Shown here piece after piece: positions 20,025 to 30,078 of a stretch of 41,999 bases of DNA; position 1 is the stretch's first letter, and the number at the start of each line of letters is the position of its first letter. Origin of the DNA: Chara braunii (Eukaryota > Streptophyta > Charophyceae > Charales > Characeae); the NCBI GenBank assembly GCA_003427395.1, contig BFEA01000001.1, forward strand, positions 284,764 to 326,762, in the 5' to 3' direction. Below the pieces are notes generated by a model that ran no database searches, was not told the origin of the DNA, and saw only the letters and a program-made list of their open reading frames with translations. A program made the position numbers and the translations under genes.

Positions 20025-20309
20025 ATAATAGTAAAAATAATAATAATATTAATAAAATAATAATAATAAGTAATAATAATAAACAATAACGGTAGTACTA
20101 ATAATAATAACATAAAGAAAACAAGTTATGTTACTTGCCTGCTACAGTCACGGCGGTGGGAGGGGTGCGTTTTTGCTCGGGGGGTCGGCGGTTGGTGCCG
20201 CCCGCCGAAGCAACCTCTCTCTTTCTTTCTCTCTCTCATTCTCTCTCTATTCTCTTCAGCACGCGTTCTTTTCCTCTGTTGCTCACGCACCCAAAAGTAA
20301 TAATAATAG

Positions 20310-20359
<50 letters not shown>

Positions 20360-20563
20360 TTATAAATTTATAATAATAATAGTAGTAATAATAAGACAAT
20401 ATAACAGTAATAATAGATAATAATAGTTTTGAAGTAGCGTGTGTTGCTGCATGATTGTCACACATATACGTACACACACTCACACGCACATACACACACA
20501 CTCATGCACGCATGTATGCTCACGCACGCACACACACACACACAATCACACACACACACACAC

Positions 20564-20599
<36 letters not shown>

Positions 20600-20915
20600 C
20601 GACGATGTATGTCGTAGCTAAATGTAAAATGTCTGAGTTCATCCGACGATATACGAGGACTCTGTCTCTCTCTCTCTCACACACACACACGCACACACAC
20701 TGCGCACGCACATATGCATGTAGTAGTGTAGATTCACGTGTATAGCAACAAATGCATTCGTTTTCGTTCATCTTGTCGAGGGAAGTAATGTGAGGTCATC
20801 TGCAGCGTCGATACTCACTTACGCACACACACACACACACACATATGAACACATACATACACACACACACATACACACACACACATACACACACACACAT
20901 ACACACACACATATG
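20025..20915. repeat. (TAA)n and (CA)n microsatellites in segment B
   Basis: TAA arrays at 20025-20120 and 20296-20430; CA arrays at 20459-20595, 20678-20702 and 20820-20915. The interruption CACAATCACA followed by (CA)10 and CG at about 20543-20568 reappears in the adapter chimera at 23138-23162. Confidence 0.85.
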
Positions 20916-20954
20916 TAATAGTAATTTATCTTCCCCGTTTTTAGCGTTAGGTTC

Positions 20955-21052
20955 ATTCATTTATTTTATTTTATTTTATTTTATTTTATTTTATTTTATT
21001 TTATTTATTTGCTTATTTATTTATTTATTCATTTATTTGTTTATTGGTCATC
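20955..21052. repeat. (ATTTT)n/(TTTA)n microsatellite
   Basis: Nine or so ATTTT units grade into ATTT units; it is an expanded counterpart of 4313-4380. Confidence 0.85.
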
Positions 21053-21179
21053 AATAGTGCTGGAGAGTGAGCTGTGAGATTGAGGACTTACCTGTTCTCT
21101 CTCTCACTCCCTTGTTGCCGTCGCGGTCGACACTCGATGCTCCCCTTTGCATCACGCTGCATCATACGGGGCATGATAG

Positions 21180-21258
21180 GCGTAAACACGCTTTCCAATG
21201 AAGTCGAGCTGATGACGATCCCACCTCACGAGGTTGCCGGCCTCAATTGCACGGTCAG
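21180..21258 (+). CDS. Exon-like island B4 (79 nt)
   Basis: Counterpart of 4513-4591. The frame VNTLSNEVELMTIPPHEVAG is open. All four differences from A are C-to-T or G-to-A, three at CpG, so B has probably decayed under cytosine methylation. The upstream acceptor here is GATAG where A has GACAG. Confidence 0.3.
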
Positions 21259-21938
21259 GTGAGTGGTCCTCTCCCTCTCTCCCTTCTCCTTCCTCGTCTT
21301 CTTCTTTTTTTTTTTTTTTTTCTTCTTCTTCTTCTTCTTCTTCTCCTATCACTACTTCTTCGCGCGCGGCCACTTCTGCCTCTCCGCACACGTCCTTTGC
21401 GCTACCTCGCCTGCCTCCGCAAGCGCGTTTCTACACCTCATTCGTGAGCTTTTGCTCGCGCCCGCACGCGGCTCAGTCCACTATTGATTGCCCTGGCCGC
21501 GCGGTCGGGACTTATATTATTATTTATGTCGCCTTCGAGCTTACGACTGCACGATGAACAAATTTTTCCGTACCGGTCATTTTGACGCCTCTGGACTCAA
21601 TCTAATTTGCTTTTCCCTTAATGCCTGTACCTTTGACTGATTTAGATCGTGGTCGACGCATCCCGCACGACCTTTTCTAGTCTTCATTCAACCCTCCGGC
21701 TCTCGCGACCGAAGACTTTTAATTTTTACCAACCCTTACCTGTTGTCGTATGCGTCGTATTACTGCATATGATTGTCGAGAAATCTCAGCCTCAACGGTC
21801 GAGAAGTTTGCTTTATAGCACTATGCCAAAAAAATTCTCAGTTTTCACTCTAGCCTGTCTCCGGCACGGCGACCGGCGTCGATATTGCATCGAATGCAAA
21901 ATCATGAGCAAATACCCTTGTAATGGTGTTTGCTCCAA

Positions 21939-22096
21939 AAGCGATGTGGCAGGAGCTTCCAGCAATACTGCTCCAAATCATTCGTCCGACCTAGTAGTTG
22001 TTTCCCCACAAAGTTTCCTCAGAGTGGCTGGAGCTGATTTAGCACTTCTACTATGTTGAGGTGGGACCGAGCGCATCCCTCTTGCTGTCGCCCGTC
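21939..22096. other. Unique DNA right of segment B
   Basis: One plus-strand frame runs out of segment B through KSDVAGASSNTAPNHSSDLV to a stop at 22059. It is unrelated to segment A at this place and matches no family I know. Confidence 0.2.
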
Positions 22097-22146
22097 ACCA
22101 TGGTTAATCCTGCCCGTAGTCATATGCTTGTATGAAGGATTAAGCC
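22097..22146 (+). rRNA. 18S rRNA 5'-end fragment (decayed)
   Basis: About 50 nt match the conserved 5' end of eukaryotic 18S rRNA (TGGTTGATCCTGCCAGTAGT, CATATGCTTGTCTCAAAGAT, TAAGCC). Here it reads TGGTTAATCCTGCCCGTAGT, CATATGCTTGTATGAAGGAT, TAAGCC, with one inserted A before TGG and about five substitutions. The match stops abruptly on both sides. It is a relocated fragment and not an rDNA unit. Confidence 0.75.
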
Positions 22147-22166
22147 TCGGCGGGAGGAGGAGATGA

Positions 22167-22403
22167 CGAGGAGAAGACGAAGGGGAAGGTAAAAAAGGAG
22201 GTGACAAGAGGCACGAGGGGAAGAAAAGAGTGAGAGGGAGGTTGAACGAACCTGGGCGCAAGTCTGCGTCAGGTGCATTCAATATTGAAGACATCGATAG
22301 CGAGGAAGGCAAGGACGATGGCGGAGGTGATAGTGGGCGTGTGGGAATGACATACACATGTCTCACTCGATTGATACTGGAATCTAGTGAGAGCAAGCAC
22401 TAA
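22167..22403 (+). CDS. Acidic, Gly/Lys/Arg-rich open frame without ATG; possible exon
   Basis: A 78-codon open frame lies between a TGA at 22164 and TAA at 22401. It reads a basic/acidic low-complexity part (GEDEGEGKKGGDKRHEGKKR), then LNEPGRKSASGAFNIEDIDS and EEGKDDGGGDSGRVGM. Such composition is common in disordered regions of nuclear proteins. The antisense frame is also open, which weakens the case. No domain and no clear splice sites. Confidence 0.25.
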   Translation, partial: RGEDEGEGKKGGDKRHEGKKRVRGRLNEPGRKSASGAFNIEDIDSEEGKDDGGGDSGRVGMTYTCLTRLILESSESKH

Positions 22404-23038
22404 CTGGGGGTTTGGGGCCTGGGCGAATTCGTTAGTGAGGTTAGTTTTGTTGTTAGAGTAGTGGAAAAAGGGTTAATGGAAAAAAGTGGTTGCGCGGAGC
22501 TCGGGGAAAGAAGATATGGCGGGAGCAAAAAACAGATATCCCGCTCGATCTCGATGGAATCGAGTGTGGGAAGGGGCTAATCCGGGGTTTTTGGCCATGA
22601 CGAACAGGAGGGCATAGTTAGTTTTAAGGTTGGGGTTGTGGTTTTCGTGATACAGTGGTTTTGGGTTGCGCCCAGGAGAAAATGACAATGTATCTTCCCA
22701 TGTTGAAGTGGAAGATACATTCTCAAGTTATTTATCTTTTTGTCGATAGTGAAGTAGGGCCCTTGGCAGCGAACCTCGGGCTCATTCGTGTGATCCTTGT
22801 CAGGATGTTGTTCCTTACGTTCGTCACGATTGCGCTGCTGCATGACGTGATCCTCACACAAAAGCTGGTGGTTATCCTCGTGATCGATCTCTTGATCTGA
22901 GCGGTGCTCATCAGTGCCATAATATTCGGCGGGTGATCACAATCATGCTGTTCGTGGCCCTTTGTTGTTGCACGAAAATCTCCCTCTCCTTCAAAGATCT
23001 CGGTAGTCTCCTCCGAAGTGATGGTCTGTGCATGCGTA
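22404..23038. other. No gene recognised
   Basis: Mixed-composition DNA with short frames on both strands, none recognisable. It leads into the (GA)n array. Confidence 0.35.
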
Positions 23039-23053
23039 AGAGAGAGAGAGAGA

Positions 23054-23111
<58 letters not shown>

Positions 23112-23319
23112 TGTGCACACACACACACACACACACACAATCACACACACACACACACACACGCACACACCTGTCTCTTATACACATCTAGATGTGTATA
23201 GGGCTTTTGCATATGCCACTCGCGGAAAGCGCGCAAGTGCTTCAGTAGCACTTCCATATGTCTCACGAATGGGCATCTCCCATAAATGTGGCTGGCCAGT
23301 CCCTATATTGATTTGGACN

Positions 23320-23390
<71 letters not shown>
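23039..23390. repeat. (GA)n and (CA)n arrays interrupted by an artefact
   Basis: (GA)n at 23039-23110, (CA)n at 23114-23170, adapter chimera at 23171-23318, one N at 23319, (GA)n at 23320-23389. The true locus is probably one long (GA)n array with an unresolved gap. Confidence 0.85.
23171..23319. other. Nextera mate-pair adapter junction plus misplaced genomic read
   Basis: Positions 23171-23200 read CTGTCTCTTATACACATCT followed by AGATGTGTATA, the transposase mosaic-end junction of Nextera mate-pair libraries with its last bases missing. 23201-23317 is an exact copy of segment B from about 18391, and a single N follows. The translations VSYTHLDVYR and MCIRDR across it are a well-known signature of this contamination. 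Confidence 0.95.
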
Positions 23391-23391
<1 letters not shown>

Positions 23392-24095
23392 ACCCCTCAA
23401 GGTGCGTGTCAGCCGACACTTGAGTGTCAAAGGTGACCATCGAGACCTCCGAGGGCCTCGGAATTATGGATACTACATAGTACGTCATCACTTCGACCGC
23501 TTGCGTATTCATGCATGGCTAGTCGACATGACAAAGACCTGTGTTGCCGCGACATTTATTCAAAGTCTCGCGTGCGACACTCGTCTGATCCAAATTAGTA
23601 AAAGTTATGGGTCTAGCGTGGAAAAAGGGACTAGGAGCGATTTACATATGGAGTTCAATTTTAGCTTTTGTGAGATATGTCGAGTGGTTAGATTCGACCG
23701 TCCTAGTCGACCGGCGTAGGATCACGTTCGAGAGATCAGCGCCTCGGACGACGGTTCACACACGGGTCCGGTTCGAGCGTTAACCGCGCATACCCCCTAT
23801 GCTACAGCGAACGAGAAACGCCCTCGGTCAGGGCACCTTTGCGATTGCGTACGAAAAACCTTCGCATGTGGTTCGGTAGCTCGGCGGGGATACGCCCACC
23901 TAAGGGATGGTGACAGCTCCCGCCGTTGGATGTAAGTTGTACCTCGCTATCCTGTCGTAGGGGTTCATGAGAGGTATAGCTGGCGCACTCAGCCGGAGTG
24001 GCAATGCTCTACGACGAAGTCCTGCAAAATCCTGCGTGACGCGGCCGGGAGGGTCCCCTTAGCGGGACCGATGCGCTCGAGAGTGCTTCGTCCTT
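23390..24095 (+). repeat. LTR family X, copy 3 (plus orientation)
   Basis: This is the longest uninterrupted X copy. It shares the outer part (CTCAAGG.GCGT.TCAGCCGACACTTGAGT, TGCGTCATCA-like, ACCGCTTGCGTAT) with the reverse complement of 36840-37000 and the inner part with 34157-34690, 660-1157 and 12029-12390. Near its 3' end is a hairpin GGTCCC-CTTAGC-GGGACC. No PBS follows, so it is solo-like. It lies directly upstream of LINE1. Confidence 0.65.
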
Positions 24096-24504
24096 ACTAA
24101 GAGCTTCACCTTTGGTAGTTCCAAGGGAGTCTTGCCCCGCGTATGTCTAATCTCACCATACTGGTTATGGTGTGTACTCCTCATGGAACATCGAGAGTTA
24201 GAGTAGAGTTATTCCTCCACATCAAATGCTTGAAGTTATATCAAGGAGCTAAGATCGAGAGATCCGTGGAAGATCGAGGGTCTAGAAAAGTTTCATATCC
24301 AGACTGTGGGGTCGGATGTGAGTTGCGCTCGTCGATAAGTAACGTGGAGAGATGGGAGGAATAACTCTCCCACGGTAATTCAGTCTCCCTTCCATGAGTA
24401 TTCATGAGTAACCTACTTACTCCTATTTATTGATGCCTATAATAGTTAGAATATTACGATATTGGATTTCGGTAGTTTATATAGGAGTTAAGTCCTAGCA
24501 GGTC

Positions 24505-25442
24505 ATGGCTTCGCAGCCATCCTTCTTTATAACAGAGGAAGAAAACCAGCGAGTTATAGACATTCGAAGCCAATGTTATATGGAAGGAATTCTTCGGGAC
24601 AAATTGGCTCCAGGAACAATGAAAACTCATCCGAACTTTGTTCGGGTCATCGTCAATCAGCAGTACTACCAATTGCAAGCGGAGTGGCTTTCTGAATGTT
24701 GGATTTCAATCTTCTTTGGAGAAGATTCCACTTTCCTTTCACCCGCAGTAAAAGAGAATTTAGTTCGTATCTACGAAAATGGTTGGGCTGCCTCCGGACA
24801 GTTCTCGATCGACCCGAAACGCGGCCTATCTCGTAATGAAGGGCGCAATTTGTCACCTATGTCGCACTTGCGAAGGAAGTGGCACAGTGGATGCTCTGAG
24901 TGGTAAACTCGGAGGTGGAAATGGGTAGTAGGAAATACAAACCGTGTTTCGAACCTTGGATGATGGAACAAGAGTTTACCGATTGGCGAGAGATAAACAA
25001 ACACAATTTTTTTTGGATACAGTGTCAACAGGTCCCAATTGCAGCCCTCGCCCCTTTCTTGGGAGCGGTTGAGGATGCATACGGGACATCATTAATTAAG
25101 AAGTATCATGCCTACTCGGATAGGAAATCCCCCTATCTAATGAACGTGTGCTTTGACCTCGAGTCAGCAGCAAGACTCCAATACAAGCGCTACCTATTGG
25201 TAGATCTGGACCCCCATGGAGAGGTTGTTATTGAGGTTGTTTGTGCAACAACCTCGTGGTGCCAGGTGTGTCGTCGTCACTTCCATTCAGAAGAGGATGA
25301 GGAATGGTTGAAAAATAAGAAATCATACACTAAAGCCGTTAAATCAGACCCCAAGTCAGACAAGTATGACAAGGGCAAACCTCCGAATGTCCCTCGAAAC
25401 CCCAGAAAAATTCCCGGAGAAGACCCATCGAAACCCCCCTAA
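24505..25442 (+). pseudogene. LINE1 ORF1, nucleic-acid-binding protein (frameshifted)
   Basis: Two frames overlap at 24900-24906: 24505-24906 (MASQPSFFITEEENQRVIDI..) and 24900-25442. The second has the order seen in plant LINE ORF1 proteins of the DUF4283/zf-CCHC_4 type: HNFFWIQCQQVPIAALAPFL, then GTSLIKKYHAYSDRKSPYLM, then NVCFDL, then the zinc-knuckle-like WCQVCRRHFHSEED. ORF1 products bind element RNA and chaperone reverse transcription. The domain call rests on spacing and motif order by eye. The frame break shows the copy is inactive. Confidence 0.55.
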
Positions 25443-26726
25443 AAAATCCCTTAAAAAGTCCCCTGAACCCTTCCCTGAGCACCTCGGTAAGAAACCTTAT
25501 GAACAAGATACGACAGATAGCCAGGGCGATAAAGGAAATATAATAATAGACAAGTTCCCCCCCCACTTCTCAAGGGGGACCTCCACCCAGCCCTAATCAG
25601 AAGGATCAACACGAGAAACCTCAGGATGGAATTTCCCCGAACGATTCAAATGTGGACGAATCAGATGTGGTTATGGAGTCTTCTTCCGACTCTGAATACA
25701 GTTTGACAGACAACGTGTGTTCTGACTCGGTCTCGAATCGAGAGCAGGAGGACAAAGATGAGGAAATAGGAAAGGATGTAGCGATGATGTGTCCTGGCAC
25801 TAAAAAAATAAAATAAAATATAGCGATGATGTGGGACGATAATGTGATAAGTTATGCAGAGGCGTTGATGAAACTTTCTCATCCTGATCCTAAGCACACC
25901 CCCCCCCTTTTGGAGAATGAGGTGAAAGCCCCCCCGAAATTCACTTCTTCCTATTCGAATGCGGCTTATGCCACATCCTCCCCTGCGGAGGCGGGCAAAG
26001 AGCCGCATCACGAGGCAATCACGACCACACCCCGAAAAACACAGACTCCCTCCTCCTCTAAGGAGAATTTTGTGGATTGTAGGGACGACCAACATACCTT
26101 CGATAAAGAGGAAATGAAATCCAAACGATCGGATTCGCTCCCTAATTCCGACACCATGAACAACGATAGAGGTCAATCCTCTAAAGCAATCTACACAACC
26201 CCCCGAAAAAAAAGTGAGAGTGAAATTCAATAATGATACGATCAACGAAACTTGCCGCACACACTCAGTGAGTCTGACCCGTTCGACTCATAGGAGAAAG
26301 AAGGTCTCTTTCGAAAACGTGAGGCAAGCACTGTTCGTTCCACCAATGCCCACTCTCACGAGAGCGGAAAAGCTTAAAGGTCAAATTCAAAAGTACGCCA
26401 TTCCTTTGGTTTGTGTCCATACCCCTCAAGGGGCGATGGTTCTAACAAAAATGAATGACAAGGAATCCCTGTGCTTGCCAACTGACCCAGTAACAGCCTC
26501 CCCATGGACAACCCAAATCAAGGAGACTATTGATAAATGGATCTTAAAGAAAGTGGGTTTCAACTTCCTCCTCGCGAAGCCGAGAAGAGCCAGAATCCTC
26601 CCTATTGGTAGTAACGGGGAAAAAAACATCTGCCATGTGGCGCTTCTATCTGTACTAGAATTCAAACAAGGTACAAATTTTGGCGGTCCCAACGCATCCA
26701 TTGGTTATTGTTGGCTTGGCTGCTAG
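25443..26726 (+). pseudogene. LINE1 ORF1 C-terminal region, disordered and broken
   Basis: Continuing frames at 25366-25596, 25600-25790, 25826-26233 and 26214-26726 shift among one another. The first parts are Pro/Lys/Ser/Glu-rich linker. The last (RRKKVSFENVRQALFVPPMP.., IDKWILKKVGFNFLLAKPRR) looks folded but I do not recognise it. A 42-bp insertion-plus-duplication at 25779-25833 introduces a stop. A 199-codon open frame on the opposite strand (25661-26260) is taken as a shadow. Confidence 0.45.
25792..25820 (+). mobile_element. 29-bp insertion with A-rich tail and 13-bp target duplication
   Basis: TAGCGATGATGTG at 25779-25791 is repeated at 25821-25833. Between them lie nine bases (TCCTGGCAC) and a tail of TAAAAAAATAAAATAAAATA. 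The target duplication length and A-rich end are those of a retroposition event, here an extremely 5'-truncated one. Confidence 0.55.
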
Positions 26727-26969
26727 ATACCGCGATGGACTCTCTTTTCGATATTGGAGTCACAACTGGTTGTTCAACCCTTCAAATAACCAAATGACTA
26801 ACGTGGGGCAACACATGAGACATCCTTCTTTCTGATCATTTCGCAGACAGTCTGCATGCATCCAAGAGCTCCTCATCCAGAACGGACATAGAGAGACAAA
26901 AACACAAGATTCTCAAGGTCAAGAAGGATAATCATCCGCATCCAAAAAGCAAGAGGTAAGGGCTCGACA

Positions 26970-27709
26970 ATGGTCCTTCCAAACCACGTTAGATTATTAA
27001 CTTGGAACACACGTGGACTAGGTGATACGACGACGAGGAACAAGAGGAGCAGATTGCCCTCCTTTATCCATTCGCACAACATGCATATCACATGCCTTCA
27101 AGAGACCAAATTGTGCAAAAATAAAATAAATAATCGTAAAAATTGGTGGGATGGTCCCGAAGTGTGGTTCCCCGCAGTAGGCTCCAAGGGCGGGGTAGCC
27201 ATTCTGAATAACACGGATTTGGAGGCTCTAATTATTGACCAATGCTCTGACACAGACGACTGTTGGGCTTGGAGAAAGTTTTCAATTGATGACAAAGACT
27301 GGTCCATCACAACCATGTATGCTTCAGTTAAATACCAGGACAAAGTTCTTTTTTGCGAGACCCTACCCAATTGCCTGTCGAATATAGCGAACTTGATTAT
27401 GGCAGGTGATTGGAATACAATATTTAATCCGGGACTAGCTTCTCTTTATCCTAGATTCCTGAGAACAAACACGTTAGCACTCTCTACATTCACAGCGGCA
27501 CAAACCCTCAATGATGCCCTTAGAATCTTTAACCCTACAAACCACGGATATACTTGGCATGGACCAAGACCGACACCCCATGCCCGTATTCCCTATGGAA
27601 GATTGAACTTCTTCTTAAGTAGGGGCACACCCTGGGATCAGTGTAGGAGCGCAGATAGTCTAAAATCCTCAATGTCAGATTACCTCCCTATAACGATGGA
27701 CATTTCTTA
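26970..27709 (+). pseudogene. LINE1 ORF2, APE-type endonuclease domain
   Basis: The endonuclease nicks target DNA to prime reverse transcription. Visible exonuclease-endonuclease-phosphatase motifs are LLTWNTRGLGD (Asn), CLQETK (catalytic Glu), SITTMYAS, NLIMAGDWNTIF (Asp/Asn) and the terminal SDYLPI, where most active copies have SDH, so the catalytic His is replaced by Tyr. RLNFFL stands where RIDYIF-like sequence is usual. The start ATG was chosen because it precedes the first conserved block by eight codons. A stop at 27708 separates it from the RT part. Confidence 0.75.
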
Positions 27710-28108
27710 AGGGAACAAATTGCCCGTTTCAGACCCCCCTTCAGACTAAATGTTAATATCCTGAAGGATCAGGGATTGATAAATTGGGTCAACTCTCAAA
27801 TGACTCGCTAGGGTGAAGCCAAAGATCTCTTTCAGAACTAGTCACATGAACCGAAGTTGGCATTAATATAATCCAAGCCGGTTTAAAGGCGTTTTCCTGC
27901 ATGAAAGCAGCAAGCAGAACATGGAAAGAGAAATCCTGGTTAAACTCATCCAAGAGTCCGACGCAAATATGGGCGTGGACCCATTTGAAGATGATTATTA
28001 GTCTAAAAAAAAAATGACTCCCTCCTCCAATTAAAAAAATTAGAAAATCATAAACAAGTCGAATGGAAGGATTGGCTAAAGATTCGTGGGACAGTTGGAT
28101 ACGACCGC

Positions 28109-28685
28109 ATGTCAAAATTAACATTTAAATCTCTTATCATAAAACATACCAGACCCTTAATTCGTGAATTCTCCCACCCCTTCGCACTCAACGCCCCGGT
28201 AGCTGCAGACACACAGACCTTGTGTTCCTATGCCCATGATTACTTCAAAGACATAGTCATCACAAGGCGTCCCTTTGACTCACCTGACTCAGACCTCTCT
28301 GAATTTTCAAACTTCTGGACATTCTCTGACAAACAGCTGCCTTCATCAGCAAGAAACTTCTTGGATGAGCCATTCGCAGGCCAAGAACTCTATCAGGCAG
28401 CCAAACAAATGTTCATGGGCAAATGCCCAGGCGTGGATGGTCTCCCAATAAAACTCTTTTTGGCCGTGTGGAATGCTTTTGAACCTTTTCTATGCGTAAT
28501 ATACAATCGCATAAGAGTAACATGGGTTTTCCCTAAAAAATTCGAGAAGGGCGTCATAATCCCCTTTTTTCGAAAAGGGGGATAAAAAAGATGTGTGCAT
28601 GTAATATACAAACTGTTTGCAAAAACCCTTGCAGTCCGCCTTGCTACTCTGCGTCCTGGTTTAGTTGGGTGAGAGCAAGGTGCGT
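28109..28685 (+). pseudogene. LINE1 ORF2, N-terminal reverse transcriptase fragment
   Basis: The frame 28109-28585 contains GKCPGVDGLPIKLF, matching the K-PG-DG block of LINE reverse transcriptases, and WVFPKKFEKGVIIPFFRKGG, matching the block before the NYRPISLL motif. A frameshift in the run of G at 28575-28582 follows. Another frame then gives VIYKLFAKTLAVRLATLRPG and stops near the poly-T. The catalytic FADD block is absent. 27710-28108 is the decayed linker between APE and RT. Confidence 0.7.
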
Positions 28686-28716
28686 TTGTCTTTTTTTTTT
28701 TTTTTTTTTTTTTTTT

Positions 28717-29628
28717 GAAACATTGTGATTGGGCATGGCCTCGTGGGGGAGTTGTTGATAAGAGCAGACAACCCCTCCACGTGCCCTACATATGGCTCTG
28801 TTCCATTGGTGGGGAGCTGCCCCTGCTGGAAACCGGGTCCAGCGTCCCTTGACATTAAAGATAGGAAGCCAGAGTTATGAATGCTATGCTCCTGATTTTG
28901 CAGGTCCTCTACGATGTGAATGATGTTGAGACCCCTCCCAGGGGCCCCAAATAGTGTTGAAATTACAGTTCCAATGTGTCATGGTTGAGGTTCCTACTGC
29001 AGAGCACCACAATATTTTGCTCTTGCTTTCTCGGTTCTGTTTTGGCTTGTCCTAGTCAGATCCACTTGTGGGGAGCTGTTTTTGCTTGAACCTCCCATCA
29101 GCTAGAAAAGTCGTCCCAGAACCCTAGAAACCATATATATGTTTTGCAGGCAAGCGAGGGTTATCAATTCTAAGTTGCCTGGTCCCCACTGTAGAGGCCC
29201 GCTGCCTCTTAGCTCTTGCATTTTTTGGTTCTACTGTGCCTTGTATTAGTCCGATCCACCCACGGGGAGTTGCTTCTGCTTTGGGACTTCCAATACCTCG
29301 GATAACCCTCCCCATTCTTTCAAAAACCTTATGGGAGTTTTGTTGGCAATGTTGTGCCGGCAGTCCCATCATTCAGCACTGCTGCTATAAAACTGTTTCG
29401 CCTTGAATCTGGTATCTCACAAAGTTGGCCCTTAACTCGGATGACCCGCATTGTCGTCGTCGTTGTCTTTGCTCTTGTCATCAGACCATGCCACCAAAGA
29501 AGGCTGCCAGTGTACCCGGGGGGGTGGCTGAGGAGATAGGGAAAGGAGAGAGGGGGGGGGAGGATTGGGCCCGAGGATGGAGGAGGGTTATGAAGGGGAT
29601 GGAACACACTCTGTGACAAGCACAAGAT
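28717..29628 (-). other. LINE2 3' UTR
   Basis: This is non-coding sequence between the poly-A tail and the end of ORF2. GTGGGGAGCTG-like phrases recur at 28811, 29070 and 29265 (TCC.ATTGGTGGGGAGCTGCCC, TCCACTTGTGGGGAGCTGTT, TCCACCCACGGGGAGTTGCT), suggesting a degenerate internal repeat of roughly 200-260 bp. Confidence 0.45.
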
Positions 29629-30015
29629 TCATTGGGATAAAGGGGACCTCAAAGCAGTTGATGGCCTCCTATTCCAGGCCGTTTCTGTGGCCCTCCATGG
29701 TTTCCATATTATGTCTAGGCAGTCAGTGAGTTCAGAGAATCTATTATGCGGGTCCTGCCATAGCTGGCGGTAAGACAGACTTATGGTTTCCTTGGCTACT
29801 GGATCTTTCTCGTCTCGGCACACCTTTTTCATTTCTTTCCATGCATCCTGCGTTCTAGCTCGAATCTCGTCTTCTATTGCCTGCTGTGCATGTTGCAGAC
29901 CGAATTGATGGTTTTTTCTTTCGAAGGCACACCTAGCTCTCCATGCGAACATTAGCACATGCAGACGCATATAGGAGAAGAGATTGGATGCATAGGGAGA
30001 CCAACATGCCTGCAA
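29629..30015 (-). pseudogene. LINE2 ORF2, C-terminal end
   Basis: The frame reads SYMRLHVLMFAWRARCAFER and then a helical, charged part (AIEDEIRARTQDAWKEMKKV..). This tail normally follows the zf-RVT domain in plant LINEs. It is separated from the upstream frame by a short gap with a frame change near 30016-30078. Confidence 0.55.
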
Positions 30016-30078
30016 ATGCTGGTTTTAACTGAGGAGAAGGAAACCTAAGTCCCAAGAATAGAATGCCGCATCCCACCA

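Larger units (their letters stand above)
18187..21938. repeat. Segment B: large dispersed duplicate of 1481-6515
   Basis: It is collinear with segment A, with its own microsatellite lengths and about 1.13 kb missing at 21471-21482. Differences include CpG-to-TpG/CpA changes in B. A stretch of B (18391-18507) reappears exactly at 23201-23317 through an adapter chimera. Confidence 0.8.
24115..28685 (+). mobile_element. LINE1: L1-type non-LTR retrotransposon, 3'-truncated
   Basis: In order it has a possible 5' UTR (24115-24504), ORF1 (24505-26726, broken by frameshifts), a spacer of about 240 bp and ORF2 with an APE endonuclease and the start of the reverse transcriptase. ORF2 stops at about 28685, where the poly-T of the oppositely oriented LINE2 begins. 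The catalytic RT part, 3' UTR and poly-A are missing. No continuation is visible beyond LINE2. Confidence 0.8.

Noticed and set aside
22080-22100. Resemblance of CGCCCGTCACC to the 3' end of small-subunit rRNA
   Set aside because: Only about 11 nt match, in an order that does not fit the adjoining 5'-end fragment; probably chance.
22732-23436. Frames reading MCIRDR... (minus) and ...VSYTHLDVYRAF... (plus)
   Set aside because: Both are translations of the Nextera mosaic end plus (GA)n/(CA)n and a misplaced read; no real protein.
23770-23895. tRNA-like boxes in LTR X (GGTTCGAGCG and GGTAGCTCGGCGGGG)
   Set aside because: The B-like box precedes the A-like box in the same orientation, the wrong order for a Pol III promoter.
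25661-26260. 199-codon minus-strand frame
   Set aside because: It lies antisense to the LINE1 ORF1 linker, spans the 13-bp duplication, and has no recognisable motif; taken as a shadow.
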